From assembly GCA_027068075.1 (NCBI GenBank), contig JAMOUJ010000006.1, positions 1-64,000 on the forward strand: DNA of 64,000 nucleotides, in the 5' to 3' direction. The stretch is from Candidatus Aminicenantota bacterium. GTDB lineage: Bacteria; Acidobacteriota; Aminicenantia; S016-38. Each line of letters starts with the position of its first letter. The first letter of the stretch is position 1. Below, in pieces: positions 1 through 8,934 of the stretch. The notes beneath the pieces were generated by a model that worked only from the letters and a program-made list of their open reading frames with translations, ran no database searches and was not told where the DNA came from. The position numbers and the translations under genes are program-made.

Positions 1-119
1 ATGTGAACCTTGAGGTGGAACTTATCACTCCGATAGCCATGGAGAAGGGTCTGAGGTTTGCCATCAGGGAAGGCGGAAGGACCGTTGGAGCAGGAACCGT
101 AACGGAAATACTGGAGTAG
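1..119 (+). CDS. tuf: Elongation factor Tu, C-terminal fragment
   Basis: Last 38 codons of EF-Tu, which carries aminoacyl-tRNA to the ribosomal A site. The frame beginning at base 3 reads through the C-terminal beta-barrel (domain 3), with the family's hallmark ending: [16 protein letters not shown], then RTVGAGTV and a TAG stop at 117-119. The gene begins upstream of the window. It sits 4 bases before rpsJ, the usual junction between the str and S10 operons, so it is probably co-transcribed with the ribosomal genes that follow. Confidence 0.96.
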   Translation, partial: VNLEVELITPIAMEKGLRFAIREGGRTVGAGTVTEILE

Positions 120-123
120 AAAA

Positions 124-438
124 ATGGGGATAAAAATAAGGATTAAACTTAAGGGTTACGACCACAGGCAGGTGGACCGGTCTGCGGCGGAGATAATAAT
201 GAGGGCGAAGAACACCGGGGCCAAGGTGGCAGGGCCTATTCCCCTGCCCACCAAGAGGGAACTTTTTACCGTTCTCCGTTCTCCCCATGTGGACAAAAGG
301 TCCATGGAGCACTTTGAGCGCCGCATCCACAAGAGGCTCATTGAAATCAAGGAGTTCAACGACGATACCATTGACGAACTCCAGAAACTGGAACTTCCTT
401 CGGGAGTGGATGTGGAGATAAAGACCCTGGAGGATTGA
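124..438 (+). CDS. rpsJ: 30S ribosomal protein S10
   Basis: S10, 104 residues, full length. It belongs to the head of the small subunit and, as NusE, also takes part in antitermination in well-studied bacteria. The family's extended loop is recognisable ([19 protein letters not shown]), followed by the helix with [17 protein letters not shown] lies 4 bases after the tuf stop; the tuf end (CTGGAGTAG) may supply the ribosome binding site. First gene of the S10 block, 1 base before rplC. Confidence 0.98.
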   Translation: MGIKIRIKLKGYDHRQVDRSAAEIIMRAKNTGAKVAGPIPLPTKRELFTVLRSPHVDKRSMEHFERRIHKRLIEIKEFNDDTIDELQKLELPSGVDVEIKTLED

Positions 439-439
439 A

Positions 440-1078
440 ATGGTAGTAGAGGGACTTATCGGAAAGAAAATTGGAATGACCCAGGTTTTTGACGAAGAGG
501 GGAACATAATTCCCGTCACCGTATTGAAGGTGGGACCCTGCGCCGTGGTCCAGATAAAAACCGAGGAAAGGGACGGCTACAGGGCCGTTCAATTGGCTTA
601 CATAGAAGAAAAACCCCCCAGGAAGGTCAACAAACCCACCAGGGGGCACTATTCCAAGGCCGGGGTAGCCCCCCAGAGGCTCTTGAGGGAATTTAAACTG
701 GGGGAGGGTGAAGTCAAAGAGGGGGATACCCTCACCGTGGACATATTTGAGGGAGTGGAAAGGGTGGATGTTACCGGAACCTCCAAGGGGAGGGGTTTCC
801 AGGGCGTGATGAAGAGACACGGCTACGCCGGAGGGCCAGCAGCCCACGGCTCCAAGTTTCACCGGGCCCCGGGCTCCGTGGGTTCCACCACCTTCCCCGG
901 AAGGGTTCTCAAAGGCAAGGGAATGCCCGGCCACATGGGGAACGAAAGGGTGACGGTTATCGGCCTGCGGGTGGTGGATATAGACAAGGATAACAACCTC
1001 ATGCTGGTTCGGGGGGCCGTGCCGGGACCCAACGGGGGCTATGTCCTGGTTAAAAAATCCAAGAGGTGCGGGAAATGA
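440..1078 (+). CDS. rplC: 50S ribosomal protein L3
   Basis: L3, 212 residues, close to the usual bacterial length. It binds 23S rRNA near the peptidyl transferase centre. Opens with the typical [13 protein letters not shown]; the central extension shows [20 protein letters not shown] followed by a His-rich, Gly-rich segment and [12 protein letters not shown]. The Shine-Dalgarno GGAGG sits in the last codons of rpsJ. The stop overlaps the rplD start as ATGA, so translation is probably coupled. Confidence 0.98.
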   Translation: MVVEGLIGKKIGMTQVFDEEGNIIPVTVLKVGPCAVVQIKTEERDGYRAVQLAYIEEKPPRKVNKPTRGHYSKAGVAPQRLLREFKLGEGEVKEGDTLTVDIFEGVERVDVTGTSKGRGFQGVMKRHGYAGGPAAHGSKFHRAPGSVGSTTFPGRVLKGKGMPGHMGNERVTVIGLRVVDIDKDNNLMLVRGAVPGPNGGYVLVKKSKRCGK

Positions 1079-1695
1079 AGAAGATAAAGGTTTACAACAT
1101 GGATGGAGAACTGGTCAGGGAAATAGAGGCTCCTGAGCATGTTTTCTCCTATCCCGTGAAAAAACACCTTATATGGGAAGCAATCCGCAGTTATCTGGAC
1201 AGCCAGAGAAAGGGCACTGCCTCCACTAAGACCAGGGGAGAGGTCCGGGGAGGAGGTCGGAAGCCCTGGAGGCAGAAGGGCCTGGGCAGGGCCAGGGCAG
1301 GGAGCATCCGTTCCCCTCTCTGGCGCCACGGAGGGGTTACCTTCGGCCCCAAGCCCCGGGATTGGTCCTGGCGTCTTCCCAAAAAGGCCCGCAGAAACGC
1401 CCTCAAGTCCGCCCTGGCGGCGAAACTTCAGGACGAGGAAATATTCCTTATAGATAAATTTGAACTGGACGAACCCAAGACAAAGAAGGCGGCGGAAGTA
1501 CTCAAAAAACTCAATGTGGACGATGCCCTTTTCGTGGAGACCGGAGACAATAGAAACCTTTTCCTCTCCCTGAGGAACATTCCGAAGGTGGAGGTTATGA
1601 GGCCGGAGCAACTCAACGCTTATTTCGTCCTCAAGCGCAGGTATTTGATATTCACGGAAAAGGCCTTTAACCAAAAAATGGAGGCGTTAAAATGA
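1075..1695 (+). CDS. rplD: 50S ribosomal protein L4
   Basis: L4, 206 residues from the chosen ATG. It reaches the exit tunnel with an extended loop, seen here as the Arg/Gly-rich [20 protein letters not shown] and [14 protein letters not shown]. In some bacteria free L4 represses its own S10 operon; no leader is visible here to test that. I prefer ATG 1075 over GTG 1066 because it overlaps the L3 stop as ATGA and has AAGAGGTG at good distance. It overlaps rplW by ATGA as well. Confidence 0.97.
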   Translation: MKKIKVYNMDGELVREIEAPEHVFSYPVKKHLIWEAIRSYLDSQRKGTASTKTRGEVRGGGRKPWRQKGLGRARAGSIRSPLWRHGGVTFGPKPRDWSWRLPKKARRNALKSALAAKLQDEEIFLIDKFELDEPKTKKAAEVLKKLNVDDALFVETGDNRNLFLSLRNIPKVEVMRPEQLNAYFVLKRRYLIFTEKAFNQKMEALK

Positions 1696-1988
1696 ACCTG
1701 GATCCGAGGCAAATAATAATAAGACCCATAATCACGGAAAAGGCCACCAGGGTCAAGGACGAAGAGCACACGGTGGTCTTTGAGGTCCATCCCAAGGCCA
1801 ACAAAATTCAGATAAAGCAGGCGGTGGAAAAACTCTTCAAGGTGAAGGTGGAGTCCGTGAGGACCGTAAAGGTCCGGGGCAAAAACCGGAGGGTAAGGTT
1901 CAGGGCCGGAAAGACCAAGGACTGGAAGAAGGCCTATGTGAAACTCAGGGAAGGCGAAAAAATGATTGAATTCATAGAGGCGGTGTGA
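1692..1988 (+). CDS. rplW: 50S ribosomal protein L23
   Basis: L23, 98 residues, the protein at the tunnel exit that docks trigger factor and SRP in known ribosomes. The N-terminal [12 protein letters not shown], the central [19 protein letters not shown] and the [12 protein letters not shown] loop are characteristic. The start overlaps the rplD stop (ATGA) with GGAGG nine bases upstream inside rplD. rplB begins 1 base after the stop. Confidence 0.98.
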   Translation: MNLDPRQIIIRPIITEKATRVKDEEHTVVFEVHPKANKIQIKQAVEKLFKVKVESVRTVKVRGKNRRVRFRAGKTKDWKKAYVKLREGEKMIEFIEAV

Positions 1989-1989
1989 G

Positions 1990-2814
1990 ATGGGTATAAA
2001 GACATACAAACCGGTTACACCTTCAAGAAGGTTTATGACTGGTTATACCTTTGAGGAAATAACCAGGAAGGAACCCTACTGGCCTCTGACCGCCCCCCTG
2101 CGGAAAACCGGGGGGAGAAACAACCGCGGATGGATTTCCGTCAGGTTCCGGGGAGGAGGCCACAAGCGCCGCTACAGGATAATTGACTTCAGAAGGGACA
2201 AGATCGGGGTTCCCGGAGTGGTGGAATCCATAGAATACGATCCCAACCGCTCCGCCAGGATATGCTTGATCAAGTATCCCGACGGAGAGCGGCGCTACAT
2301 TCTATGGCCCGTGGGGCTCAAGGTGGGGGATACGGTCATTTCCTCCAACACCAGGGTGGACATACTCCCGGGAAATTCTATGCCCCTTCGGGAGATTCCC
2401 GTGGGAACCACCATCCACAACATTGAACTCCGCCCCGGAAAGGGGGGACAGATAGCCCGTTCGGCTGGAAGTTGGGCCCAACTCCTGGCCAAGGAGGGGG
2501 ATTACGCACAGATAAGAATGCCCTCCGGGGAGATAAGGCTGGTCCACATCAATTGCAGAGCCACCATAGGCCAGGTGGGCAACATTGAACACGAGAACAT
2601 CGTGGTGGGCAAGGCCGGCAGGAAGAGGTGGCTGGGCCGCAGGCCCCATGTGCGCGGGACCTGCATGAACCCGGTGGATCACCCCCATGGAGGCGGTGAG
2701 GGAAAGAGTCACCCCGGACGCCATCCCGTGACCCCGTGGGGTCAGCCCACCAAGGGATACAAAACCAGAAGGAACAAGAGGACCCAGAGATTCATACTCA
2801 AGAGAAGGAGATAG
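1990..2814 (+). CDS. rplB: 50S ribosomal protein L2
   Basis: L2, 274 residues, normal length. It supports 23S folding, subunit joining and the peptidyl transferase centre. The C-terminal motif HPHGGGEG lies at about residues 231-238 and includes the conserved His equivalent to E. coli His229. The N-terminal part has [20 protein letters not shown], the RNA-binding stretch. Its Shine-Dalgarno is in the end of rplW (GAGGCGGTGTGAG). rpsS follows after 2 bases. Confidence 0.98.
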   Translation: MGIKTYKPVTPSRRFMTGYTFEEITRKEPYWPLTAPLRKTGGRNNRGWISVRFRGGGHKRRYRIIDFRRDKIGVPGVVESIEYDPNRSARICLIKYPDGERRYILWPVGLKVGDTVISSNTRVDILPGNSMPLREIPVGTTIHNIELRPGKGGQIARSAGSWAQLLAKEGDYAQIRMPSGEIRLVHINCRATIGQVGNIEHENIVVGKAGRKRWLGRRPHVRGTCMNPVDHPHGGGEGKSHPGRHPVTPWGQPTKGYKTRRNKRTQRFILKRRR

Positions 2815-2816
2815 AA

Positions 2817-3092
2817 ATGGGAAGGTCAAAGAAAAAAGGACCCTTTGTGGACGCCCATCTTCTGGAGAAGGTCCTTGAACAGCAGAGGGATCCCTCCAGG
2901 AAGAGGGTTATAAAGACATGGTCAAGGCGCTCCACCATAATACCGGAGATGGTGGGCCTTACCATTGCCGTTCACAACGGCAGAAGGTTTATCCCCATTT
3001 ACATAACCGAGCAAATGGTGGGACATAAACTGGGGGAGTTCGCCCCCACCAGAACCTTCAAGTCCCACCCGGGCGGAAAAGGTAAGAAGTAG
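2817..3092 (+). CDS. rpsS: 30S ribosomal protein S19
   Basis: S19, 91 residues, in the head of the 30S subunit beside S13. Reads [19 protein letters not shown], then [20 protein letters not shown] and [12 protein letters not shown], all family landmarks. The frame is open further upstream (to 2736) but only the ATG at 2817 gives a standard N-terminus, and it follows the AGAAGGAGA ribosome site at the end of rplB. Nine bases separate it from rplV. Confidence 0.98.
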   Translation: MGRSKKKGPFVDAHLLEKVLEQQRDPSRKRVIKTWSRRSTIIPEMVGLTIAVHNGRRFIPIYITEQMVGHKLGEFAPTRTFKSHPGGKGKK

Positions 3093-3101
3093 GAGGGAGA
3101 G

Positions 3102-3446
3102 ATGGCAATAGCAGTCGCCAGAGGAAAATATTTGCCCATGTCGGCCCGGAAGGTGAGGTTGGTGGCTGACCTCATCCGCGGGAAGGATGTTGGAGAAGCC
3201 TTCACCATCCTGCGGTTCGTCAGCAAGCAGAAGGCCGCCGGCCTGATAGAGAAGGTTCTCAACTCCGCCGTGGCCAACGCCAAGGTTAAATTTCCCAATG
3301 TAAACCTGGACGACCTTTACATAGAGAAAATTTATGTGGACGAGGGGCCCATGTATAGACGGCTCAGGCCTGGATTCAGGGGGGTTCCCAGGATCATCAG
3401 AAAGAAGACCTCCCACATAACCATAGAACTGGACGAAAGGAGGTAG
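3102..3446 (+). CDS. rplV: 50S ribosomal protein L22
   Basis: L22, 114 residues, lines the exit tunnel with a beta-hairpin whose mutations can give macrolide resistance in other bacteria. MSARKVRLVADLIRGK near the N-terminus and the C-terminal hairpin YVDEGPMYRRLRPGFRG are diagnostic. Shine-Dalgarno GGAGGGAG directly precedes the ATG. rpsC begins 2 bases after its TAG. Confidence 0.98.
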   Translation: MAIAVARGKYLPMSARKVRLVADLIRGKDVGEAFTILRFVSKQKAAGLIEKVLNSAVANAKVKFPNVNLDDLYIEKIYVDEGPMYRRLRPGFRGVPRIIRKKTSHITIELDERR

Positions 3447-3448
3447 AA

Positions 3449-4141
3449 GTGGGACAGAAGACTCATCCCTACGGCTTCAGGATCGGGTTTAACAAAACCT
3501 GGAAGTCCAACTGGTATGGCAAGGGCAAGCAGTTCGTGGAGGATTTCCAGAATGTCCTGACCATAAAGGACTACATCAAGAAGAATTATTACCATGCGGG
3601 AATCTCCCGGATAGATGTTAGCCTGGTAGGCAACCTCATGAAGATAACGGTTTTCTCCGCCAGGCCAGGAATAGTGGTGGGAAGGGGGAGGTCCGAACTG
3701 GACAAAATCAAGAGGTTTGCCGCAGAAAAGAGCGGTAAGGAGATCCTGGTGGAGGTCATAGAGGTCCGCCGTCCGGAACTGGATGCCCAACTGGTGGCGG
3801 AGAATGTAGCCTTTCAACTGGAAAAGAGAGTGGCCTTCCGCCGGGCCATGAAGAGGGCGGTTAACAACGCCATGAACCTGGGAGCCCGGGGAATCAAGGT
3901 CATGGTGGCAGGCAGATTGGGAGGGGCGGAGATAGCCAGGACGGAATGGTATCTCGTGGGTCGTCTTCCCCTTCAGACCATAAGGGCCGACATAGATTAC
4001 GGATTTGCCGAGGCCTTCACTACCTACGGGAAGATAGGGGTGAAGGTTTGGATTTATCTTGAAGATAAAGACAAGGAGAGATTTTCCGTTCAGGAATACA
4101 TCGGGGATAAAAAGAAGGAACCTTGGGAAGAAAGGGGGTAA
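3449..4141 (+). CDS. rpsC: 30S ribosomal protein S3
   Basis: S3, 230 residues, forms part of the mRNA entry channel. MGQKTHPYGFRIG at the N-terminus, a KH-type segment with ISRIDVSLVGNLMKI and RPGIVVGRGRSELDKIK, and the C-terminal domain with GIKVMVAGRLGGAEIART support it. GTG is the start codon, preceded by the AAAGGAGG stretch at the end of rplV. No ATG gives the right N-terminus. Confidence 0.98.
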   Translation: MGQKTHPYGFRIGFNKTWKSNWYGKGKQFVEDFQNVLTIKDYIKKNYYHAGISRIDVSLVGNLMKITVFSARPGIVVGRGRSELDKIKRFAAEKSGKEILVEVIEVRRPELDAQLVAENVAFQLEKRVAFRRAMKRAVNNAMNLGARGIKVMVAGRLGGAEIARTEWYLVGRLPLQTIRADIDYGFAEAFTTYGKIGVKVWIYLEDKDKERFSVQEYIGDKKKEPWEERG

Positions 4142-4144
4142 GCC

Positions 4145-4561
4145 ATGTTAATGCCAAGAAAAGTAAAATACCGCAAGATGCAGAGGGGCAGGATGAAGGG
4201 CAAGGCCAAGCGGGGCACCTTCGTCGCCTTCGGTGACTACGGACTTCAGGCCGTGGACAGGGGCTGGCTGACTTCAAGGCAGATAGAGGCCGGGAGAATA
4301 GCCATAACCAGGGCGGTCAAAAAGGGCGGGAAAATATGGATTAGAGTTTTCCCCTGGAAACCCGTCACCAAGAAACCCCTGGAGACCAGGATGGGAAAGG
4401 GAAAGGGAAACCCCGAATTCTGGGTGGATGTGATAAAGCCCGGCAGGATTATATACGAAATAGGGGGGGTTCCCGAAGAACTGGCCAAGAAGGCCCTGCT
4501 TCTTGCCTCCAGGAAACTTCCCTTTAAGACGAGAATCGTGGAAAGAATACATACGAGGTGA
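4145..4561 (+). CDS. rplP: 50S ribosomal protein L16
   Basis: L16, 138 residues, near the A-site tRNA elbow. [22 protein letters not shown] at the start and [19 protein letters not shown] in the middle are diagnostic; the latter covers the conserved Arg/Gly loop region near the peptidyl transferase centre. Two starts fit (ATG 4145 and ATG 4151); the second gives the more usual MPRK N-terminus, the first is nearer the GGGGGTAAG ribosome site. rpmC follows after 3 bases. Confidence 0.96.
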   Translation: MLMPRKVKYRKMQRGRMKGKAKRGTFVAFGDYGLQAVDRGWLTSRQIEAGRIAITRAVKKGGKIWIRVFPWKPVTKKPLETRMGKGKGNPEFWVDVIKPGRIIYEIGGVPEELAKKALLLASRKLPFKTRIVERIHTR

Positions 4562-4564
4562 GCC

Positions 4565-4762
4565 ATGAAGGCCAGGGAACTTAGACAACTTGCCAGCGAA
4601 GAGTTGGAAAGCAGATACGAGGAATTAATGGAGCAACTCTTCAAACTTAAGATACAGAAGAGCATAGGGCAATTGGACAATCCTGCAAAAATAAAACAGG
4701 TTAAAAAGGACATAGCCAGGATCCTTACCATTCTACGGGAGAGGGAGGGACAAAATGGGTAG
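4565..4762 (+). CDS. rpmC: 50S ribosomal protein L29
   Basis: L29, 65 residues, two long helices at the tunnel exit next to L23. MKARELRQLASEELESRYEE, then MEQLFKLKIQKSIGQLDNP and a basic C-terminal helix with the conserved ARILTILRERE. GAGGTGAGCC precedes the ATG. The last 8 bases overlap the start of rpsQ, as commonly seen at this junction. Confidence 0.97.
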   Translation: MKARELRQLASEELESRYEELMEQLFKLKIQKSIGQLDNPAKIKQVKKDIARILTILREREGQNG

Positions 4763-5015
4763 AAGACAGAGAAAAATAGGAGTGGTAACCTCTGCTAAAA
4801 TGCAGAAGTCCATAGTGGTAAGCGTGGACAGGCTGGTCAAGCATCCCCTCTACAAAAAGTACATAAAGAGAAGGTCCAAGTTCATGGCCCACGACGAGGG
4901 CAACCAGGCCAGGGAAGGGGATGTGGTCCTCATTGAAGAGACCCGGCCTTTGAGCAAGCGCAAGAAGTGGAGGCTGGTGAAGATCATTGAAAGGGCCAAG
5001 AGGATAGAAGAATAA
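4755..5015 (+). CDS. rpsQ: 30S ribosomal protein S17
   Basis: S17, 86 residues, an OB-fold protein that binds 16S rRNA early in assembly. [20 protein letters not shown] is close to the standard opening, followed by [20 protein letters not shown] and [18 protein letters not shown]. Its ribosome site GGGAGGGAC is inside rpmC, with which it overlaps by 8 bases. rplN starts 10 bases downstream. Confidence 0.98.
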   Translation: MGRRQRKIGVVTSAKMQKSIVVSVDRLVKHPLYKKYIKRRSKFMAHDEGNQAREGDVVLIEETRPLSKRKKWRLVKIIERAKRIEE

Positions 5016-5025
5016 GGAGGGCGTC

Positions 5026-5394
5026 ATGCTTCAGATGCAGAGCATTTTGAAGGTGGCTGACAATTCAGGAGCCAAAAGAATAATGATGATAAGGGCCATT
5101 GGAGGAGGGGCTGGAAAATACGCCAGCGTTGGCGATGTTATCACCGCCTCCGTCAAGGAAGCAGAGCCCAACTCCAACATAAAAAAGGGAAGCGTGGTGA
5201 GGGCGGTCATCGTCAGGACCAGGAAGGAGATCAGGAGAAGAGATGGCTCCTATGTGAGGTTTGACGAAAACGCCGCCGTTATCATAGATAAATTCGGAGA
5301 CCCTGTAGGAACCCGTATATTCGGCCCCGTGGCCAGGGAACTCAGGGAAAAAAGGTTTATGAAGATAGTTTCCCTGGCCCCGGAAGTAGTGTGA
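5026..5394 (+). CDS. rplN: 50S ribosomal protein L14
   Basis: L14, 122 residues, on the subunit interface and the docking site for the silencing factor RsfS in known systems. [38 protein letters not shown] and a C-terminal [17 protein letters not shown] are family signatures. A strong AAGGAGGGCGTC precedes the ATG. First gene of the part corresponding to the spc operon in E. coli, although here there is no gap or terminator before it. Confidence 0.98.
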   Translation: MLQMQSILKVADNSGAKRIMMIRAIGGGAGKYASVGDVITASVKEAEPNSNIKKGSVVRAVIVRTRKEIRRRDGSYVRFDENAAVIIDKFGDPVGTRIFGPVARELREKRFMKIVSLAPEVV

Positions 5395-5402
5395 GGTGAG
5401 CC

Positions 5403-5723
5403 ATGAAGCCCAGAATTAAGAAAGGAGATTTCGTGATAGTCATCGCCGGAAAGGACAAGGGAAAAATGGGGAAGGTTCTCAGGGTCCTCCGGGACGACCA
5501 GAGGGTTCTCGTGGAGAAGGTCAACATACACATAAAACACGAAAGGCCCAACCCCCAGAAGGGAATTCAGGGCGGCCGGGCCGAAAGAGAACTCCCCGTT
5601 CACATATCCAATGTCATGTATTACTGTACCAATTGTGAAAAGGGCGTCAGGGTTAAGGTTAGGATTACCGCCGACGGCAGGAAGGTCAGGATATGCGGAA
5701 GTTGTGGAAAGGAACTGGATTAA
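5403..5723 (+). CDS. rplX: 50S ribosomal protein L24, Cys-rich C-terminal form
   Basis: L24, 106 residues, an assembly-initiator protein with a KOW domain (residues 5-35: IKKGDFVIVIAGKDKGKMGK). The C-terminal part has four cysteines in two CxxC pairs, Cys75/Cys78 and Cys98/Cys101 (YYCTNCEKG and RICGSCGKELD), a zinc-ribbon-like pattern absent from E. coli L24 but known in L24 of several other bacteria. Shine-Dalgarno is GAGGTGAGCC before the ATG. Eleven bases to rplE. Confidence 0.97.
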   Translation: MKPRIKKGDFVIVIAGKDKGKMGKVLRVLRDDQRVLVEKVNIHIKHERPNPQKGIQGGRAERELPVHISNVMYYCTNCEKGVRVKVRITADGRKVRICGSCGKELD

Positions 5724-5734
5724 GGAGGTAAGAG

Positions 5735-6283
5735 ATGGCGTATGAGCCCAGACTCCGGGAGAAATACAAAAAGGAAATCATCCCGGCCTTGATGGAAAAA
5801 TTCAAATACAAAAACATAATGCAGGTTCCCCGCCTGGACAAGATAGTCATAAACATAGGGGTTGGCGAGGCCACCCAGAACATGAAGGAACTGGAGGTGG
5901 CCATGAAGGAACTGTCCCAGATCACCGGGCAGTGGCCGGTGATAAAGAGGGCCAAGAAGTCCATTTCCAACTTCAGGGTCAGGAAGGGACAGCCCATAGC
6001 CTGCATGGTTACCCTGAGGGGGGCCAGGATGTACGAGTTTCTGGACCGTTTTATCAGCCTTGCCCTTCCCAGGGTCAGGGATTTCCGGGGCCTGAACCCC
6101 CGCAGTTTTGACGGAAGGGGCAACTACACCGTGGGGGTTAAGGATCAGTTGATTTTCCCCGAAATAGACTACACCAAGGTGGAAAAATCCAGGGGTATGA
6201 ATGTCACCTTCGTCACCACCGCCGAGACCGACGAGGAAGCCTACGAGCTTCTCCGGCTCTTTGGAATGCCCTTCAGGAGGTAA
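5735..6283 (+). CDS. rplE: 50S ribosomal protein L5
   Basis: L5, 182 residues, binds 5S rRNA in the central protuberance and contacts P-site t[18 protein letters not shown], the [20 protein letters not shown] segment and [20 protein letters not shown] are diagnostic. Preceded by TAAGGAGGTAAG, one of the best ribosome sites in the operon. rpsN begins 2 bases after the TAA. Confidence 0.98.
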   Translation: MAYEPRLREKYKKEIIPALMEKFKYKNIMQVPRLDKIVINIGVGEATQNMKELEVAMKELSQITGQWPVIKRAKKSISNFRVRKGQPIACMVTLRGARMYEFLDRFISLALPRVRDFRGLNPRSFDGRGNYTVGVKDQLIFPEIDYTKVEKSRGMNVTFVTTAETDEEAYELLRLFGMPFRR

Positions 6284-6285
6284 AA

Positions 6286-6471
6286 ATGGCTACAAAGGCT
6301 AAAATAGCAAAACTTTACAAGGACCCCAAATTTAAAGTAAGGCATAGAAACCGTTGCCGCCGGTGCGGCAGGCCCCGGGGCTACATAAGGAAGTTCGGCC
6401 TGTGCAGGCTGTGCTTCAGAGAACTGGCCCTGAAGGGAGAAATTCCCGGGATAAGAAAAGCATCGTGGTAG
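6286..6471 (+). CDS. rpsN: 30S ribosomal protein S14, zinc-binding short form
   Basis: S14 type Z, 61 residues, the short zinc-binding form. Cys24/Cys27 and Cys40/Cys43 ([10 protein letters not shown] and [10 protein letters not shown]) are the expected ligands. The position between rplE and rpsH is the standard one. The ATG follows AGGAGGTAAAA at the end of rplE. No second S14 gene lies in the window. Confidence 0.98.
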   Translation: MATKAKIAKLYKDPKFKVRHRNRCRRCGRPRGYIRKFGLCRLCFRELALKGEIPGIRKASW

Positions 6472-6480
6472 GAGGTTAAA

Positions 6481-6879
6481 ATGAGCCAGACGGATCCCAT
6501 TGCCGACATGCTCACCATAATCAGGAACGCCCTGGAAAGGGGAAAGTCCGAGGTTTCCATCCCTTCGTCCAACATGAAGGAGGCCATAGCCAGGATTATG
6601 AAACAGGAGGGCTACATAGAGGATTACTCCGTGGAAAAGGACGACAAACAGGGGATTTTGAAGATAAGGTTGAAGTATCTCGGAAAATACAGGCCCGTGA
6701 TAAAGGGGCTGAAGAAAATAAGCAAGCCCGGACGGAGGGTTTACTGTACCAAGGACGACATTCCCAGGGTTCTGGACGGTATGGGCGTAGCCATAATCTC
6801 CACCTCCCGGGGCATTCTCACCGACAAGGAGGCGGAAAAACTGGGGGTCGGTGGGGAAGTAATTTGCTACATCTGGTAG
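6481..6879 (+). CDS. rpsH: 30S ribosomal protein S8
   Basis: S8, 132 residues, a primary 16S-binding protein and, in E. coli, the translational repressor of the spc operon. [17 protein letters not shown] is the classical N-terminus; the C-terminal half has [19 protein letters not shown] and [14 protein letters not shown]. Start is preceded by AGGAGGTTAAA. The stop is 8 bases before the rplF ATG. Confidence 0.98.
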   Translation: MSQTDPIADMLTIIRNALERGKSEVSIPSSNMKEAIARIMKQEGYIEDYSVEKDDKQGILKIRLKYLGKYRPVIKGLKKISKPGRRVYCTKDDIPRVLDGMGVAIISTSRGILTDKEAEKLGVGGEVICYIW

Positions 6880-6887
6880 GAGGAGCC

Positions 6888-7433
6888 ATGAGCAGAATAG
6901 GAAAACAACCGGTGGAAATTCCTCAGGGCATAAAGGTAACCATTGACGAAAAGTCCAGGAAGATAATATTTGAGGGTTCCAAGGGGAGGCTGGAAAGTCC
7001 CCTGCCCCCCGGAATAAAGGCGGAGATAAAGGAAAACAAACTGGTCTTCACCCGGGAGAACGACCTGAAGCAGACCAGGGCCTATCACGGTCTTGCCAGG
7101 GCCCTGGCCAACAACGCCGTGGTGGGCCTGAGCAAGGGCTTTGAAAAGAGGCTGGAAGTGGAGGGCGTGGGATACAGGGTTGACCTCAAGGGCAAGGAAC
7201 TCCACCTTCAGTTGGGATATTCCCATCCCATCGTTTACAAAATCCCGGAGGATGTGGAAATCACCGTGGAGAAACCCAACAAAATAATCATTAAGGGCAT
7301 AGATAAACAGAGGGTGGGAGCGGTGGCGGCGGAAATTCGCCGCTTCCGGGAGCCCGACCCTTACAAGGGCAAGGGAATAAGGTACGAGGGAGAAGTTCTC
7401 AGACTAAAACCAGGAAAATCGGGGGTGAGGTGA
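6888..7433 (+). CDS. rplF: 50S ribosomal protein L6
   Basis: L6, 181 residues, near the sarcin-ricin loop. MSRIGKQPVEIPQGIKVTID and the C-terminal PDPYKGKGIRYEGEVLRLK are the two signatures of the duplicated L6 fold. The frame is open 8 codons further upstream, inside rpsH, but ATG 6888 follows GTAGGAGGAGCC and gives the normal N-terminus. It overlaps or abuts rplR, depending on the rplR start. Confidence 0.98.
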   Translation: MSRIGKQPVEIPQGIKVTIDEKSRKIIFEGSKGRLESPLPPGIKAEIKENKLVFTRENDLKQTRAYHGLARALANNAVVGLSKGFEKRLEVEGVGYRVDLKGKELHLQLGYSHPIVYKIPEDVEITVEKPNKIIIKGIDKQRVGAVAAEIRRFREPDPYKGKGIRYEGEVLRLKPGKSGVR

Positions 7434-7807
7434 TGATTAAAGACAAGGTTGAAGAAAAGAAAAGAAGAAGGCTGAGGATAAAGAGGAGCATAAGGAAGAA
7501 ACTCGCCGGCACGGCGGAAAGGCCTCGCCTTACCGTTTACAAAAGCAACAGGTATCTTTATGTACAGGCGGTGGACGACGAAAGGGGCCACACCCTGGCC
7601 TTCGCCACCACCGTGACCAGTGATTTTAAAGAGTTCGGTTACAGCCGTAAAAGCATCAAGGCTGCGGAGAAACTCGGCGAGAAGATAGGGAAGATCCTCG
7701 TGGACAAGGGAATTAAAAGGGTGGTTTTTGACCGAAACGGTTATCCCTATCACGGAAGGGTTAAAGCCATAGCCGATGGAGCCAGGAAGGCTGGCCTTGA
7801 GTTTTAG
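7433..7807 (+). CDS. rplR: 50S ribosomal protein L18
   Basis: L18, 124 residues, binds 5S rRNA in the central protuberance. RRRLRIKRSIRKKLAGTAE, RPRLTVYKSNRYLYVQAVDD and the C-terminal VVFDRNGYPYHGRVKAIADG are typical. Two starts are possible: GTG 7430 and ATG 7433. I chose the ATG for its better distance from the GGGGG run at 7421. It shares a base with the rplF stop. Nine bases to rpsE. Confidence 0.97.
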   Translation: MIKDKVEEKKRRRLRIKRSIRKKLAGTAERPRLTVYKSNRYLYVQAVDDERGHTLAFATTVTSDFKEFGYSRKSIKAAEKLGEKIGKILVDKGIKRVVFDRNGYPYHGRVKAIADGARKAGLEF

Positions 7808-7816
7808 GAGGTAAAG

Positions 7817-8326
7817 ATGGAAGAACTCCAGACCTACGAAGAGATCCTTTCCATTAGGAGGGTCACGAAGGTGGTGACCGGGGGTAAGAACTTGAGGTTC
7901 TCGGTCTTCGTGGCCGTGGGGGACAAGAACGGAAGGGTAGGTATAGGTAAAGGAAAGGCCAGGGAGGTTCCTCTGGCCATCCAAAAGGCCATAGAAAAGG
8001 CCAAGAAAAACATGATCCAGGTGCCCATTATCGGAACCACCATCCCCCACGCCATCCAGGCCAAATTCGGTGCGGCAAAGGTTCTCATAAAGCCGGCCTC
8101 GGAAGGAACCGGAGTCATAGCCGGTAGTTCCGTCAGGAAGATTTTAGAACTGGCTGGAATAAGGGATGTTCTGGCAAAAATACTCGGCTCCAGAAACCCC
8201 ATCACCAACGCCTACGCCACCATGGAAGCCCTTAAGATGCTCTTAGATCCCCATAAATACGCAGAAGAAAGAGGAAAGGAGGTGGAGGAGATATGGCCAA
8301 AGTCAAGAAAAAGAAAATCAAAATAA
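7817..8326 (+). CDS. rpsE: 30S ribosomal protein S5
   Basis: S5, 169 residues, part of the mRNA entry tunnel with helicase function together with S3 and S4. The double-stranded RNA-binding domain shows [18 protein letters not shown] and [19 protein letters not shown], followed by the C-terminal [30 protein letters not shown] precedes the ATG. The last 34 bases overlap rpmD in another frame, a rather long overlap for this operon. Confidence 0.98.
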   Translation: MEELQTYEEILSIRRVTKVVTGGKNLRFSVFVAVGDKNGRVGIGKGKAREVPLAIQKAIEKAKKNMIQVPIIGTTIPHAIQAKFGAAKVLIKPASEGTGVIAGSSVRKILELAGIRDVLAKILGSRNPITNAYATMEALKMLLDPHKYAEERGKEVEEIWPKSRKRKSK

Positions 8327-8490
8327 CCCTGGTAAGAAGCCTGGTGGGTCGCCCTAAATACCAGAGGGAAGTGGTAAGGGGACTGGGTCTCAGGAGACTT
8401 CACCATTCGGTGGTGAAGGAAGACACGCCAGCCATAAGGGGAATGATAGCCAAGGTTCCCCATTTAGTTGAAGTGGAGGAGGTAAAATGA
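8293..8490 (+). CDS. rpmD: 50S ribosomal protein L30
   Basis: L30, 65 residues, the small bacterial form. [20 protein letters not shown] then [21 protein letters not shown] and [13 protein letters not shown] are typical. The ribosome site AAGGAGGTGGAGGAG lies within rpsE, whose 3' end it overlaps by 34 bases. It overlaps rplO by ATGA. Confidence 0.97.
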   Translation: MAKVKKKKIKITLVRSLVGRPKYQREVVRGLGLRRLHHSVVKEDTPAIRGMIAKVPHLVEVEEVK

Positions 8491-8933
8491 GGCTTCACCA
8501 GATAAAACCCAAGAGAAAGTCCGTCAAGGAAAGGAAGCGGGTGGGCAGGGGCCCGGGATCCGGCCTGGGAAAAACCGCCGGTAGGGGTCACAAAGGCCAG
8601 AAGTCCCGCAGCGGATATTCCCGCAAGTGGGGCTTTGAAGGAGGCCAGATGCCCCTTTACAGGAGACTGCCCAAGCGGGGCTTCAACAACGCCATATTCG
8701 CCGTCAAGTATCAGATCGTCAACCTGGAGAGGATAGAGGGGCTGGAAGAGACGGAGATAACCCCGGAACTCCTCAAGGAGAGGGGTATAATAAAGAAACT
8801 CTCCCTTCCGGTGAAAATCCTTTCTAAGGGAGAGATCTCAAAGCCCTACACCATCCACGCTCATAAATTCAGCGAGAAGGCCAGGGAAAAAATAGAGGCG
8901 GCAGGAGGGAAGGCCGTGGTAATAGGAGGTTGA
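8487..8933 (+). CDS. rplO: 50S ribosomal protein L15
   Basis: L15, 148 residues, stabilises the 23S core. The glycine/arginine-rich N-terminal half reads [21 protein letters not shown] and [20 protein letters not shown], then the globular C-terminal domain with [33 protein letters not shown] precedes the start; ATGA overlap with rpmD. secY starts 1 base after the TGA. Confidence 0.98.
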   Translation: MRLHQIKPKRKSVKERKRVGRGPGSGLGKTAGRGHKGQKSRSGYSRKWGFEGGQMPLYRRLPKRGFNNAIFAVKYQIVNLERIEGLEETEITPELLKERGIIKKLSLPVKILSKGEISKPYTIHAHKFSEKAREKIEAAGGKAVVIGG

Positions 8934-8934
8934 G